Part shown: positions 22,715-35,285 of the stretch, in pieces
Numbering within the stretch: the stretch's first letter is position 1
Layout of the letters: each line of letters opens with the position of its first letter
Source of the DNA: Cherax quadricarinatus
Lineage: Eukaryota; Arthropoda; Malacostraca; Decapoda; Parastacidae
NCBI RefSeq assembly: GCF_038502225.1
Contig: NW_027195541.1
Span: 82,501 to 146,500, forward strand
Direction of reading: 5' to 3'
DNA: 64,000 bases
Notes under the pieces: generated by a model
What the model saw: only the letters and a program-made list of their open reading frames with translations
Database searches by the model: none
What the model was told of the DNA's origin: nothing
Program-made: the position numbers and the translations under genes

Positions 22715-25700
22715 ACAAGATGTATACCTGAGCAGTGTAATACACCAACATGTATACCTGAGCAGTGTAATACACCAGCATGTATACCTGAGCAGTGTAA
22801 TACACCAGCATGTATACCTGAGCAGTGTAATACACCAGCATGTATACCTGAGCAGTGTAATACACCAGCATGTATACCTGAGCAGTGTAATACACCAGCA
22901 TGTATACCTGAGCAGTGTAATACACCAGCATGTATACCTGAGCAGTGTAATACACCAACATGTATACCTGAGCAGTGTAATACACCAGCATGTATACCTG
23001 AGCAGTGTAATACACCAGCATGTATACCTGAGCAGTGTAATACACCAGCATGTATACCTGAGCAGTGTAATACACCAGCATGTATACCTGAGCAGTGTAA
23101 TACACCAGCATGTATACCTGAGCAGTGTAATACACCAGCATGTATACCTGAGCAGTGTAATACACCAACATGTATACCTGAGCAGTGTAATACACCAGCA
23201 TGTATACCTGAGCAGTGTAATACACCAGCATGTATACCTGAGCAGTGTAATACACCAGCATGTATACCTGAGCAGTGTAATACACCAGCATGTATACCTG
23301 AGCAGTGTAATACACCAGCATGTATACCTGAGCAGTGTAATACACCAGCATGTATACCTGAGCAGTGTAATACACCAACATGTATACCTGAGCAGTGTAA
23401 TACACCAGCATGTATACCTGAGCAGTGTAATACACCAGCATGTATACCTGAGCAGTGTAATACACCAGCATGTATACCTGAGCAGTGTAATACACCAGCA
23501 TGTATACCTGAGCAGTGTAATACACCAGCATGTATACTTGAGCAGTGTAATACACCAGCATGTATACCTGAGCAGTGTAATACACCAACATGTATACCTG
23601 AGCAGTGTAATACACCAGCATGTATACCTGAGCAGTGTAATACACCAGCATGTATACCTGAGCAGTGTAATACACCAACATGTATACCTGAGCAGTGTAA
23701 TACACCAGCATGTATACCTGAGCAGTGTAATACACCAGCATGTATACCTGAGCAGTGTAATACACCAGCATGTATACCTGAGCAGTGTAATACATCATAA
23801 TGTATACCTGAGCAGTGTAATACATCATAATGTATACCTGAGCAGTGTAATACACCAGCATGTATACCTGAGCAGTGTAATACACCAGCATGTATACCTG
23901 AGCAGTGTAATACACCAGCATGTATACCTGAGCAGTGTAATACATCATAATGTATACCTGAGCAGTGTAATACATCAGCATATATACCTGAGCAGTGTAA
24001 TACATCAGCATGTATACCTGAGCAGTGTAATACACCAGCATGTATACCTGAGCAGGTAATACATCAGCATGTATACCTGAGCAGTGTAATACACCAGCAT
24101 GTATACCTGAGCAGTGTAATACACCAGCATGTGTACCTGAGCAGTGTAATACACCAGCATGTATACCTGAGCAGTGTAATACATCAGCATGTATACCTGA
24201 GCAGTGTAATACACCAGCATGTATACCTGAGCAGTGTAATACACCAGCATGTATACCTGAGCAGTGTAATACACGAGCATGTATACCTGAGCAGTGTAAT
24301 ACATCATGTATACCTGAGCAGTGTAATACACCAGCATGTATACCTGAGCAGGTAATACATCAGCATGTATACCTGAGCAGTGTAATACATCATGTATACC
24401 TGAGCAGTGTAATACACCAGCATGTATACCTGAGCAGTGTAACACACCAGCATGTATACCTGAGCAGTGTAATACACCAGCATGTATACCTGAGCAGGTA
24501 ATGCATCAGCATGTATACCTGAGCAGTGTAATACATCATGTATACCTGAGCAGTGTAATACATCATGTATACCTGAGCAGTGTAATACATCATCATGTAT
24601 ACCTGAGCAGTGTAATACACCAGCATGTATACCTGAGCAGTGTAATACATCATGTATACCTGAGCAGTGTAATACATCATGTATACCTGAGCAGTGTAAT
24701 ACATCATCATGTATACCTGAGCAGTGTAATACATCATGTATACCTGAGCAGTGTAATACATCAGCATGTATACCTGAGCAGTGTAACACACCAGCATGTA
24801 TACCTGAGCAGTGTAATACACCAGCATGTATACCTGAGCAGGTAATGCATCAGCATGTATACCTGAGCAGTGTAATACATCATGTATACCTGAGCAGTGT
24901 AATACATCATGTATACCTGAGCAGTGTAATACATCATCATGTATACCTGAGCAGTGTAATACACCAGCATGTATACCTGAGCAGTGTAATACATCATGTA
25001 TACCTGAGCAGTGTAATACATCATGTATACCTGAGCAGTGTAATACATCATCATGTATACCTGAGCAGTGTAATACATCATGTATACCTGAGCAGTGTAA
25101 TACATCAGCATTTATACCTGAGAAGTGTAATACATCATGTATACCTGAGCAGTGTAATACATCATGTATATCTGAGCAGTGTAATACATCATGTATACCT
25201 GAGCAGTGTAATACATCATGTATACCTGAGCACTGTAATACATCATGTATACCTGAGCAGTGTAATACATCATCATGTATACCTGAGCAGTGTAATACAT
25301 CATGTATACCTGAGCAGTGTAATACATCAGCATGTATACCTGAGCAGTGTAATACATCAGCATGTATACCTGAGCAGTGTAATACATCATGTATACCTGA
25401 GCAGTGTAATACATCAGCATGTATACCTGAGCAGTGTAATACATCATCATGTATACCTGAGCAGTGTAATACATCATGTATACCTGAGCAGTGTAATACA
25501 TCAGCATGTATACCTGAGCAGTGTAATACATCAGAATGTATACGTGAGCAGTGTAATACATCAGCATGTATACCTGAGCAGTGTAATACATCAGCATGTA
25601 TACCTGAGCAGTGTAATACATCATCATGTATACCTGAGCAGTGTAATACATCAGCATGTATACCTGAGCAGTGTAATACATCATGTATACCTGAGCAGTG

Positions 25701-28436
25701 TAATACATCAGCATGTATACCTGAGCAGTGTAATACGTCATCATGTATACCTGAGCAGTGTAATACATCAGCATGTATACCTGAGCAGTGTAATACATCA
25801 GGATGTATACCTGAGCAGTGTAATACATCAGCATGTATACCTGAGCAGTGTAATACATCATCATGCATACCTGAGCAGTGTAATACATCATATATACCTG
25901 AGCAGTGTAATACATCAGTATGTATACCTGAGCAGTGTAATACATCATGCATACCTGAGCAGTGTAATATATCATGTATACCTGAGCAGTGTAATACATC
26001 AGCATGTATACCTGAGCAGTGTAATACATCATCATGTATACCTGAGCAGTGTAATACATCATCATGCATACCTGAGCAGTGTAATACATCATGTATACCT
26101 GAGCAGTGTAATACATGATGTATACCTGAGCAGTGTAATACATCAGTATGTATACCTGAGCAGTGTAATACATCATGCATACCTGAGCAGTGTAATATAT
26201 CATGTATACCTGAGCAGTGTAATACATCAGCATGTATACCTGAGCAGTGTAATACATCATGTATACCTGAGCAGTGTAATACATCATGTATACCTGAGCT
26301 GGGTAATACATCAGCATGTATACCTGAGCAGTGTAATACATCAGTATGTATACCTGAGCAGTGTAATACATCAGCATGTATACCTGAGCAGTGTAATACT
26401 TCAGCATGTATAACTGAGCAGTGTAATACATCATGCATACCTGAGCAGTGTAATACATCATGTATACCTGAGCAGTGTAATACATCAGTATGTATACCTG
26501 AGCAGTGTAATACATCATGTATGCCTGAGCAGTGTAATACATCATGTATATCTTAGCTGTGTAATACATCATGCATACCTGAGCTGTGTAATACATCATC
26601 ATGTATACCTGAGCAGTGTAATATATCATGTATACCTGAGCAGTGTAATACTTCAGCATGTATACCTGAGCAGTGTAATACTTCAGCATGTATACCTGAG
26701 CAGTGTAATACTTCAGCATGTATACCTGAGCAGTGTAATACATCATCATGCATACCTGAGCAGTGTAATACATCATGTATACCTGAGCAGTGTAATACAT
26801 CAGCATGTATACCTGAGCAGTGTAATACTTCAGCATGTATACCTGAGCAGTGTAATACATCATCATGCATACCTGAGCAGTGTAATACATCATGTATACC
26901 TGAGCAGTGTAATACATCAGCATGTATACCTGAGCAGTGTAATACATCAGTATGTATACCTGAGCAGTGTAATACATCATGTATACCTGAGCTGTGTAAT
27001 ACATCAGCATGTATACCTGAGCAGTGTAATACATCAGTATATATACCTGAGCAGTGTAATACATCATGTATACCTGAGCAGTGTAATATATCATGTATAC
27101 CTGAGCAGTGTAATACATCATGTATACCTGAGCAGTGTAATACATCATGTATACCTGAGCTGTGTAATACATCATGTATACCTGAGCAGTGTAATACATC
27201 ATGTATACCTGAGCAGTGTAATACATCAGTATGTATACCTGAGCAGTGTAATACATCATGTATACCTGAGCAGTGTAATACATCATGTATACCTGAGCTG
27301 TGTAATACATCATGTATACCTGAGCTGTGTAATACATCATGTATACCTGAGCAGTGTAATACATCATGTATACCTGAGCAGTGTAATACATCATGTATAC
27401 CTGAGCAGTGTAATACATCATGTATACCTGAGCAGTGTAATACATCAGTATGTATACCTGAGCAGTGTAATACATCATGTATACCTGAGCTGTGTAATAC
27501 GTCATCATGTATACCTGAGCAGTGTAATACATCATGTATACCTGAGCAGTGTAATACATCAACATGTATACCTGAGCAGTGTAATACTTCAGCATGTATA
27601 CCTGAGCAGTGTAATACATCATGTATACCTGAGCAGTGTAATACATCATCATGTATACCTGAGCAGTGTAATACATCATGTATATCTGAGCAGTGTAATA
27701 CATCATGTATACCTGAGCAGTGTAATACATCATGTATACCTGAGCAGTGTAATACATCATGTATACCTGAGCTGTGTAATACATCATGTATACCTGAGCA
27801 GTGTAATACATCATGTATACCTGAGCAGTGTAATACATCATGTATACCTGAGCTGTGTAATACATCATGTATACCTGAGCTGAGTAATACATCATGTATA
27901 CCTGAGCTGTGTAATACATCATCATGTATACCTGAGCAGTGTAATACATCATGTATACCTGAGCAGTGTAATACATCATGTAAACCTGAGCAGTGTAATA
28001 CATCATGTATACCTGAGCAGTGTAATACATCATGTATACCTGAGCAGTGTAATACATCATGTATACCTGAGCAGTGTAATACATCATGTATACCTGAGCA
28101 GTGTAATACATCATGTATACCTGAGCTGTGTAATACATCATGTAAACATGACCAGTGTAATACATCATGTATACCTAAGCAGTGTAATACATCATGTATA
28201 CCTGAGCAGTGTAATACATCATGTATACCTGAGCAGTGTAATACATCAGCATGTATACCTGAGCAGTGTAATACATCAGCATGTATATCTGAGCAGTGTA
28301 ATACATCAGCATGTATACCTGAGCAGTGTAATACATCATCATGTATACCTGAGCAGTGTAATACATCATCATGTATACCTGAGCAGTGTAATACATCATC
28401 ATGTATACCAGAGCAGTGTAATACATCATGTATATC
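22715..28436. repeat. 5.7-kb minisatellite, about 200 units of 27 or 30 bp
   Basis: The invariant part is TGTATACCTGAGCAGTGTAA, followed by TACACCAGCA (30-bp unit), TACATCA (27-bp unit) or TACATCATCA/TACATCAGCA (30 bp). Block 1 (22715-24050) is nearly uniform 30-bp CACCAGCA units. Block 2 (24050-25110) mixes both forms and has four copies of a unit with one base missing (GAGCAGGTAAT, near 24055, 24351, 24498, 24841). Block 3 (25110-28436) is 27-bp CATCA units mixed with 30-bp units, with more point changes. Both lengths are multiples of three and the unit lacks stops on both strands, so long frames run in both directions. These are not credible genes. Confidence 0.97.
24430..25110. repeat. 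Higher-order duplication within the minisatellite
   Basis: The order of unit variants after the deleted unit at 24498 recurs after the one at 24841 for ten units, including the ATGCATCAGC variant. This shows a tandem block duplication with a 343-bp offset. Confidence 0.8.
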
Positions 28437-28855
28437 TCAGAGTTTGATATAATTACAACTCTACTAACTATTCCCAACTAACCATCTTGAGCGTTGAATA
28501 TAATTCAAAATAATAATTATAATCAGCTGTAACACCCTCACTGCTGTTAAATGTGTTAATCTAAGACTCTTGGGAAGAATCTTCCTGGGAATGTTGAGCA
28601 ATAGCTCTTGTGTCTCCTGAGGGAGTTAAGGTGTAGCTGGAGGTTCAACTGTGTCTTTAGTGTTGACTGTGGTAAAGGTGACTGGTATTGTGGGATACCA
28701 AAGTTATCTTTCAAGTACTGTTACACTCATTGTAATCTATCTAATTAATAATGTAATCAAATGTAAACTATAATCTAATATGATTCACAAGTTCTAGGGC
28801 AATAAATGGTAATGATACTTGATCCGAGGAAAGGGAGGGTAACTCATCTTCCTTA
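28437..28855. other. Intergenic, no gene recognised
   Basis: AT-rich sequence without repeats or coding features. Confidence 0.55.
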
Positions 28856-29001
<146 letters not shown>

Positions 29002-29925
29002 TCTTTATTTCTACCAGTACATATACAAGGTATACAGACCATAGCTGACATCAATGACATACTACTATACAGAAAGCCGCTTGTTATACTGAGCATTTCG
29101 GGCAAATTTGGTCAGTTTTGTCCCATGATGTGACCCACACCAGTCCACTATCACCCAGGATGTGACCCACACCAGTCCACTATCACCCAGGATGTGACCC
29201 ACACCAGTCCACTATCACCCAGGATGTGACTCACACCAGTCCACTATCACCCAGGATGTGACCCACACCAGTCCACTATCACCCATGATGTGACCCACAC
29301 CAGTCCACTATCACCCAGGATGTGACCCACACCAGTCCACTATCACCCAGGATATGACCCACACCAGTCCACTATCACCCATGATGTGACCCACACCAGT
29401 CCACTATCACCCAGGATGTGACCCACACCAGTCCACTAACACCCAGGATGTGACCCACACCAGTCCACTATCACCCAGGATGTGACCCACGCCAGTCCAC
29501 TAACACCCAGGATGTGACCCACACCAGTCCATTAACACCCAGGATGTGACCCACACAAGTCCACTATCACCAAGGATGTGACCCACACCAGTCCACTAAC
29601 ACCCATGATGTGACCCACACCAGTCCACTATCACCCATGATGTGACCCACACCAGTCCACTATCACCTAGGATGTGACCCACACCAGTCCACTAACACCC
29701 AGGATGTGACCCACACCAGTCCATTAACACCCAGGATGTGACCCACACCAGTTCACTAACACTCTGGCACCCATTTTAAAATAATGGGAAAACAGGGACA
29801 GGGACAGTAGGTGCCTTATGGGAACACGTCCGTAATGTTTTCCATCCGTACCGGAGTAGATACGAACCCCGGACCTCAGTGTGTGAGAGGAGTGTGCTAG
29901 CGATCGAGCTACGGGACACCTTGGA
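29002..29925 (-). mobile_element. tRNA-related dispersed repeat with internal minisatellite
   Basis: Both ends belong to one repeat that I know as common in decapods (from memory): the left part carries CATTTCGGGCAAATTTGGTC, the right part ACAGGGACAGGGACAGTAGG. Near 29855-29923 the minus strand has tRNA-like boxes: GTAGCTCGATCGCTAGC (A-box-like) and GGGGTTCGTATC (B-box-like). The middle has expanded into a 32-bp tandem array. Taking the ACT/AAT tract as the tail puts the element on the minus strand. Confidence 0.65.
29129..29757. repeat. 32-bp minisatellite, about 20 units
   Basis: Period 32 between successive TGTGACCCACACCAGTCC words; variants CCATGATG/CCAGGATG and CTATCACC/CTAACACC alternate along the array. 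It begins and ends inside the dispersed repeat, whose own sequence supplies the unit. Confidence 0.95.
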
Positions 29926-30024
29926 TGAAGAGCCCTTCCCAGAGTTGACTCGGTCTCTTTTTTGCTCTGCGTGAAATGTCTTTGTTAAAGACTTCTCTTG
30001 TGTACAGAGCAATGTGAATACCAG

Positions 30025-30200
30025 TACAGCTAATGCGACATTTTACCGTGTCAACGTTTCGCTCTCCAGGAGAGTTGTCAAGCCTTTACGACATGACATA
30101 TCTCATGGAGCGCGAAACGTTGCCACAATAAAATTTCACATTAGTTGCAACTGTGTCCTTTTAACTGTCATATTGTCGGTAATTCTGTCAACATTATTAT
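30025..30200 (+). mobile_element. Hairpin element, family 1, older copy
   Basis: An imperfect palindrome with CAACGTTTCGCTCTCC on the left and GCGCGAAACGTTGCC on the right, then a unique tail with ATTGTCGGTAATTCT. Closely related to the copy at 51999-52170. Flanked by an 11-bp near-duplication AATAYCAGTAC (30017-30027 and 30201-30211), which slightly overlaps the left end. Confidence 0.8.
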
Positions 30201-30229
30201 AATATCAGTACCTTTATAAGACCATCAGT

Positions 30230-31600
30230 TCCAGTCTCTGGAATATTGGGTTATTTGTTTCAAGCATTTTGTATTATGTGTCCCAGTCTTTCTGAGTTAT
30301 ATGTCCGAGTCATAGTTGATGAATGTCCCATATACTGAATTATATTCCCGCTTATACTGGGTTCTAGGCCATAGACAAACTTGGCTATATGTCCTCAACA
30401 TACTGGGATATATGTCCCAGGCATGCTGTCTTGCAATCTCCAGCACAAACCCTAACATACCAGGTACAGGTCCTCAGATACTGGGATTGACATCCTTGGT
30501 ACACTGGGATGGGTGTCCGTGGCATACTAATTAGAAGTCTCCATCATATCAGGTTAAAAGCCATAAGCATACTGGGATAGAAGCCTCACCATATTGGGGT
30601 AGAAGTCCTCACAATGCATGAATAGACGTATCCAGCATACTTATTTGATGTATTTGGCTTGATATTTTAGAAGTCCCTGACAAATTTCATTAGTATATCC
30701 CAGCATAATGGGTTAAAATTTAAGAGCATATTGGATTAGATGTCCCAAGCATTCTAGGTTAGAGGAGCCTGACATACTGGGATAGAAGTCATCTGCATAC
30801 TGGGTTTAATTTCTCCAACATACTGAGCAGAAATAAGTGTACATTAGTTTTGAAGCTCTTATTAAACACGGAGAGCCTAAAATCCTAGGAATAATAAGCT
30901 ACAAGTTTTTTAATTTCTGGTTTATAACGAGATAGGAAAATACTTCTAGCATTCTGGATTTAGAGTTATTAGCATATGTTATATAAGTTACTAGAGTACA
31001 GCTTAGAAAGTTTCAATACGAGGTCACGGTAGCTTCTGACAAGTTGAAAACGAAAGGAAAAACATTTTGAATTTTTTATTGAAAGCTTAGTGTTAGGGGA
31101 AATATACAACATAAAAGCTTAATGAAGAACAGTTAAAAATGTCTTAGTAGCAACACTTTCTGTGTTATCATCGTAAAACTTCCTTTTGCAAAAGTGTTTT
31201 AGAAATATATTAACGATAATAGAAAAGGTGATTGAATGTAGTTTAGAAAAATAAATAAATTTTACCACTATACTGAGTTAAACATCTTCAGCGTATGCGC
31301 TTAGAAGTCTTCAACATACTGTGTTTGAAACTCCAGGATTATGTTTTAAAAGTTCAAAACATTCTGAGCTTAGTATTTCAGACAGACATTCTGCATACTG
31401 ATCACCCAGTATCAGTATGCTGGACATTAATACCCAGCAAACCTTTCCCATAGCACTCAAACTATAGGGTCCTAAATCCCAGACCTACTGGGCCCTTATG
31501 TCCCAGACATGAAGGTCTGCATCAGGCATGTTGAGCCCTGACTCCCAATTATGAAATTCCTCTATCCCAGGCATGTGGAGCCCCAAGTTCCAGGCAAACA
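30230..31600. repeat. Highly degenerate tandem repeat, about 30-bp period
   Basis: Words like CATACTGGGATAGAAGTC, ATACTGGGATATATGTCCC and CATACTGGGTT recur every 25-35 bp with much divergence. It reads like an ancient minisatellite. Boundaries are approximate and part of the middle (30840-31260) has lost the pattern. Confidence 0.55.
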
Positions 31601-31695
31601 AAGCAAACAGTACAACTGTCTAAGGTATTAGTGACCTCTATTCAAATAGCACGTAGCTTTATATATAATTCAAAGAGTTTAATGCGATTATTCAC

Positions 31696-31920
31696 ATGGC
31701 AGAGGACGTTTTCCTGGGGTTGGTATGCTGGATATTGTTAGCCATTTGGAGAACATCATGCGAGGTAATAGCACCAACCGGTTTAAATATCTCTATTGTA
31801 GGTAAAGATTTTAGAAGACGTGGAAGTGAGGACCTGATTAGCAGGTATAGGTCAGCGATAGACATAATTAGGAAAGAGAGAGCGTGCCCTGATATTAATA
31901 TGTTATTAATATGCTATTAA
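31696..31920 (+). other. Unassigned 74-codon ORF
   Basis: Starts MAEDVFLGLVCWILLAIW, a hydrophobic stretch that could pass for a signal anchor, followed by a charged part. No homologue recognised, no splice signals examined with success, and it lies between repeats. It is more likely chance or repeat debris than a gene. Confidence 0.15.
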
Positions 31921-32005
31921 TATTATTTTAATTATTTTTTATAATCACACTGGCCGATTCCTACCAAGGAAGGGTGGCCCGAAAAAGAAAAACTTTCACC
32001 ATCAT

Positions 32006-33457
32006 TCACTCCATAACTGTCTTGTCATAAGGATGCTTTACACTACAGTTTTTAAACTGCAACATTAACACCCCTCCTTCAGAGTGCAGGCACTGTACTT
32101 CCCAACTCCAGGACTCAAGTCCGGCCTGCCGGTTTCCCTGAACCCCTTCATAAATGTTACTTTGCTCACACTCCAACAGCACGTCAAATATTAAAAACCA
32201 TTTGTCTCCATTCACTCCTAGATAAACTCCAGATAAACTCCTATCAAACACGCTCACGCATGCCTGCTGAAAGTCCAAGCCCCTCGCACACAAAACATCC
32301 TTTACCCCCTCCCTCCAACCTTTCCTAGGCCGACCCCTACCCCGCCTTCCTTCCACTACAGACTGATACACTCTTGAAGTCACTCTGTTTCGCTCCATTC
32401 TCTCTACATGTCCGAACCACCTCAACAACCCTTCCTCAGCCCTCTGGACAACAGTTTTGGTAATCCCGCACCTGCTCCTAACTTCCAAACTACGAATTCT
32501 CTGCATTATATTCACACCACACATTGCCCTCAGACATGACATCTCCACTGCCTCCAGCCTTCTCCTCGCTGCAACATTCATCACCCATGCTTCACACCCA
32601 TATAAGAGCGTTGGTAAAACTATACTCTCATACATTCCCCTCTTTGCCTCCAAGGACAAAGTTCTTTGTCTCCACAGACTCCTAATTGCACCACTCACCC
32701 TCTTCCCCTCATCAATTCTATGATTCACCTCATCTTTCATAGACCCATCCGCTGACACGTCCACTCCCAAATATCTGAATACATTCACCTCCTCCATACT
32801 CTCTCCCTCCAATCTAATATCCAATCTTTCATCACCTAATCTTTTTATCCTCATAACCTTACTCTTTCCTGTATTCACTTTTAATTTTCTTCTTTTGCAC
32901 ACCCTACCAAATTCATCCACCAATCTCTGCAACTTCTCTTCAGAATCTCCCAAGAGCACAGTGTCATCAGCAAAGAGCAGCTGTGACAACTCCCACTTTA
33001 TGTGTGATTCTTTATCTTTTAACTCCACGCCTCTTGCCAAGACCCTCGCATTTACTTCTCTTACAACCCCATCTATAAATATATTAAACAACCACGGTGA
33101 CATCACACATCCTTGTCTAAGGCCTACTTTTACTGGGAAATAATTTCCCTCTTTCCTACATATTCTAACTTGAGCCTCACTATCCTCGTAAAAACTCTTC
33201 ACTGCTTTCAGTAACCTACCTCCTATACCATGCACCTGCAACATCTGCCACATTGCCCCCCTATCCACCCTGTCATACGCCTTTTCCAAATCCATAAATG
33301 CCACAAAGACCTCTTTAGCCTTATCTAAATACTGTTCACGTATATGTTTCACTGTAAACACCTGGTCCACACACCCCCTACCTTTCCTAAAGCCTCCTTG
33401 TTCATCTGCTAGCCTATTCTCCGTCTTACTCTTAATTCTTTCAATAATAACTACCAT
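32006..33457 (-). pseudogene. RT palm to C-terminus of RTE-like LINE copy 2
   Basis: One open frame of 483 codons. It has QGGFRKGRGCVDQVF, FMDLEKAYDRVD, LRQGCVMSPWLFNIF and a complete active-site box FADDTVLL, then the C-terminal GHVERMERNR block. Near 32215-32240 a 23-bp insertion shifts the frame, so the normal stop after FDRSEW is lost and translation runs about 80 codons into the former 3' UTR. The RT active site is intact, but the protein is separated from its endonuclease by frameshifts. Confidence 0.87.
32215..32242 (-). mobile_element. Tail-only micro-insertion in LINE copy 2
   Basis: On the minus strand TTATCTGGAGTTTATCT is flanked by AGGAGT on both sides where copy 1 has a single AGGAGT. 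The insert resembles the TTTACCTGGAG terminal repeat seen at 828-850. It may be an extreme 5'-truncated LINE insertion with a 6-bp target duplication. Confidence 0.5.
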
Positions 33458-34382
33458 ACACTTTACCAGATATACTCAACAGACTTATCCCCCTATAATT
33501 TTTGCACTCTTTTTTGTACCCTTTGGCTTTATAAAAAGGAACTATGCATGCTCTCTGCCAATCCCTAGGTACCTTACCCTCTTCCATACATTTATTAAAT
33601 AATTGCACCAACCACTCCAAAACTATATCCCCACCTGCTTTTAACATTTCTATCTTTATCCCATCAATCCCGGCTGCCTTACCCCCATTCATTTTACCTA
33701 CTGCCTCACGAACTTCCCCCACACTCACAACTGGCTCTTCCTCACTCCTACAAGATGTTATTCCTCCTTGCCCTCTACACGAAATCACAGCTTCCCTATC
33801 TTCATCAACATTTAACAATTCCTCAAAATATTCCCTCCATCTTCCCAATACCTCTAACTCTCCATTTAATAACTCTCCTCTCCTATTTTTAACTGACAAA
33901 TCCATTTGTTCTCTAGGCTTCCTCAACTTGTTAATCTCACTCCAAAACTTTTTCTTATTTTCAACAAAATTTGTTGATAACATCTCACCCACTCTCTCAT
34001 TTGCTCTCTTTTTACATTGCTTCACCACTCTCTTAACCTCTCTCTTTTTCTCCATATACTCTTCCCTCCTTGCATCACTTCTACTTTGTAAAAACTTCTC
34101 ATATGCTAACTTTTTCTCCCTTACTACTCTCTTCACATAATCATTCCACCAATCGCTCCTCTTCCCTCCCGCACCCACTTTTCTGTAACCACAAACTTCT
34201 GCTGAACACTCTAACACTACATTTATAAACCTACCCCATACCTCTTCGACCCCATTGCCTATGCTCTCATTAGCCCATCTATCCTCCAATTGCTGTTTAT
34301 ATCTTACCCTAACTGCCTCCTCTTTTAGTTTTAAACCTTCACCTCTCTCTTCCCTGATGCTTCTATTCTCCTTGTATCCCAT
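33441..34382 (-). pseudogene. Linker and RT fingers of RTE-like LINE copy 2
   Basis: Covers the basic linker (with NKKKFWSEINKLRKPREQ) and the RT fingers (GKAAGIDGIKIEMLKAG, WQRACIVPFYKAKG, NYRGISLLSISGK). It ends at 33441 by a frameshift in KVYG, after which RT continues in the next frame. Confidence 0.85.
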
Positions 34383-35285
34383 CTACCTTTTACTCTCAGT
34401 GTAGCTACAACTAGAAAGTGATCTGATATATCTGTGGCCCCTCTGTAAACATGTACATCCTGAAGTCTACTCAACAGTCTTTTATCTACCAATACATAAT
34501 CCAACAAACTACTGTCATTTCGCCCTTCATCATATCTTGTATACTTATTTATCCTCATTTTCTTAAAATATGTATTAACTTTAACTAAACCCTTTTCCAT
34601 ACAAAGATCAATCAAAGGGCTCCCATTATCATTTACACCTGGCACCCCAAACTTACCTACCACACCCTCTCTAAAAGTTTCTCCTACTTTAGCATTCAGG
34701 TCCCCTACTACAATTACTCTCTCACTTGGTTCAAAGGCTCCTATACATTCACTTAACATCTCCCAAAATATCTCTCTCCTCTGCATTCCTCTCTTCTCCT
34801 GGTGCATACATGCTTATTATGACCCACTTTTCGCATCCAACCTTTACTTTAATCCACATAATTCTTGAATTTACACATTCATATTCTCTTTTCTCCTTCC
34901 TTAACTGATCCTTCAACATTACTGCTACCCCTTCCTTTGCTCTAACTCTCTCAGATACTCCAGATTTAATCCCATTTATTTCCCCCCTCCGAAACTCCCC
35001 TACCCCCTTCAGCTTTGTTTCGCTTAGGGCCAGGACATCCAACTTCTTTTCATTCATAACATCAGCAATCATCTGTTTCTTGTCATCCGCACTACATCCA
35101 CGCACATTCAAGCATCCCAGTTTTATAAAGTTTTTCTTCTCTTTTTTTAGTAAATGTCTACAGGAGAAGGGGTTACTAACGCATTGCTCCTGGCATTTTA
35201 GTCGCCTCATACGACACGCATGGCTTACGGAGGAAAGATTCTTTTCCACTTCCCCATGGACAATAGAAGAAATAAAGAAGAACAA
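34331..35285 (-). pseudogene. Endonuclease of RTE-like LINE copy 2
   Basis: Two frames (34749-35285 and 34331-34807) hold the APE-type domain with LSETKLKG, VVGDLNAKVGE, LDYVLV and ISDHFLVV all intact. A deletion near 34770 (ERDILGDVK where copy 1 has ERERFWEML) and a shift near 34360 break the frame. The catalytic residues are all present, unlike the T-to-I neighbour change in copy 1. Confidence 0.85.

Noticed and set aside
22715..28436. CRISPR-like regular array
   Set aside because: No unique spacers; the units are directly adjacent. The context is eukaryotic.
22665..28447. Very long ORFs on both strands (up to 1,018 codons)
   Set aside because: They run through a tandem repeat whose units are multiples of three and free of stops on both strands. 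Composition is only the repeat peptide.
31696..31920. Secreted or membrane peptide gene
   Set aside because: Hydrophobic N-terminus is suggestive, but there is no other support. Listed as unassigned only.
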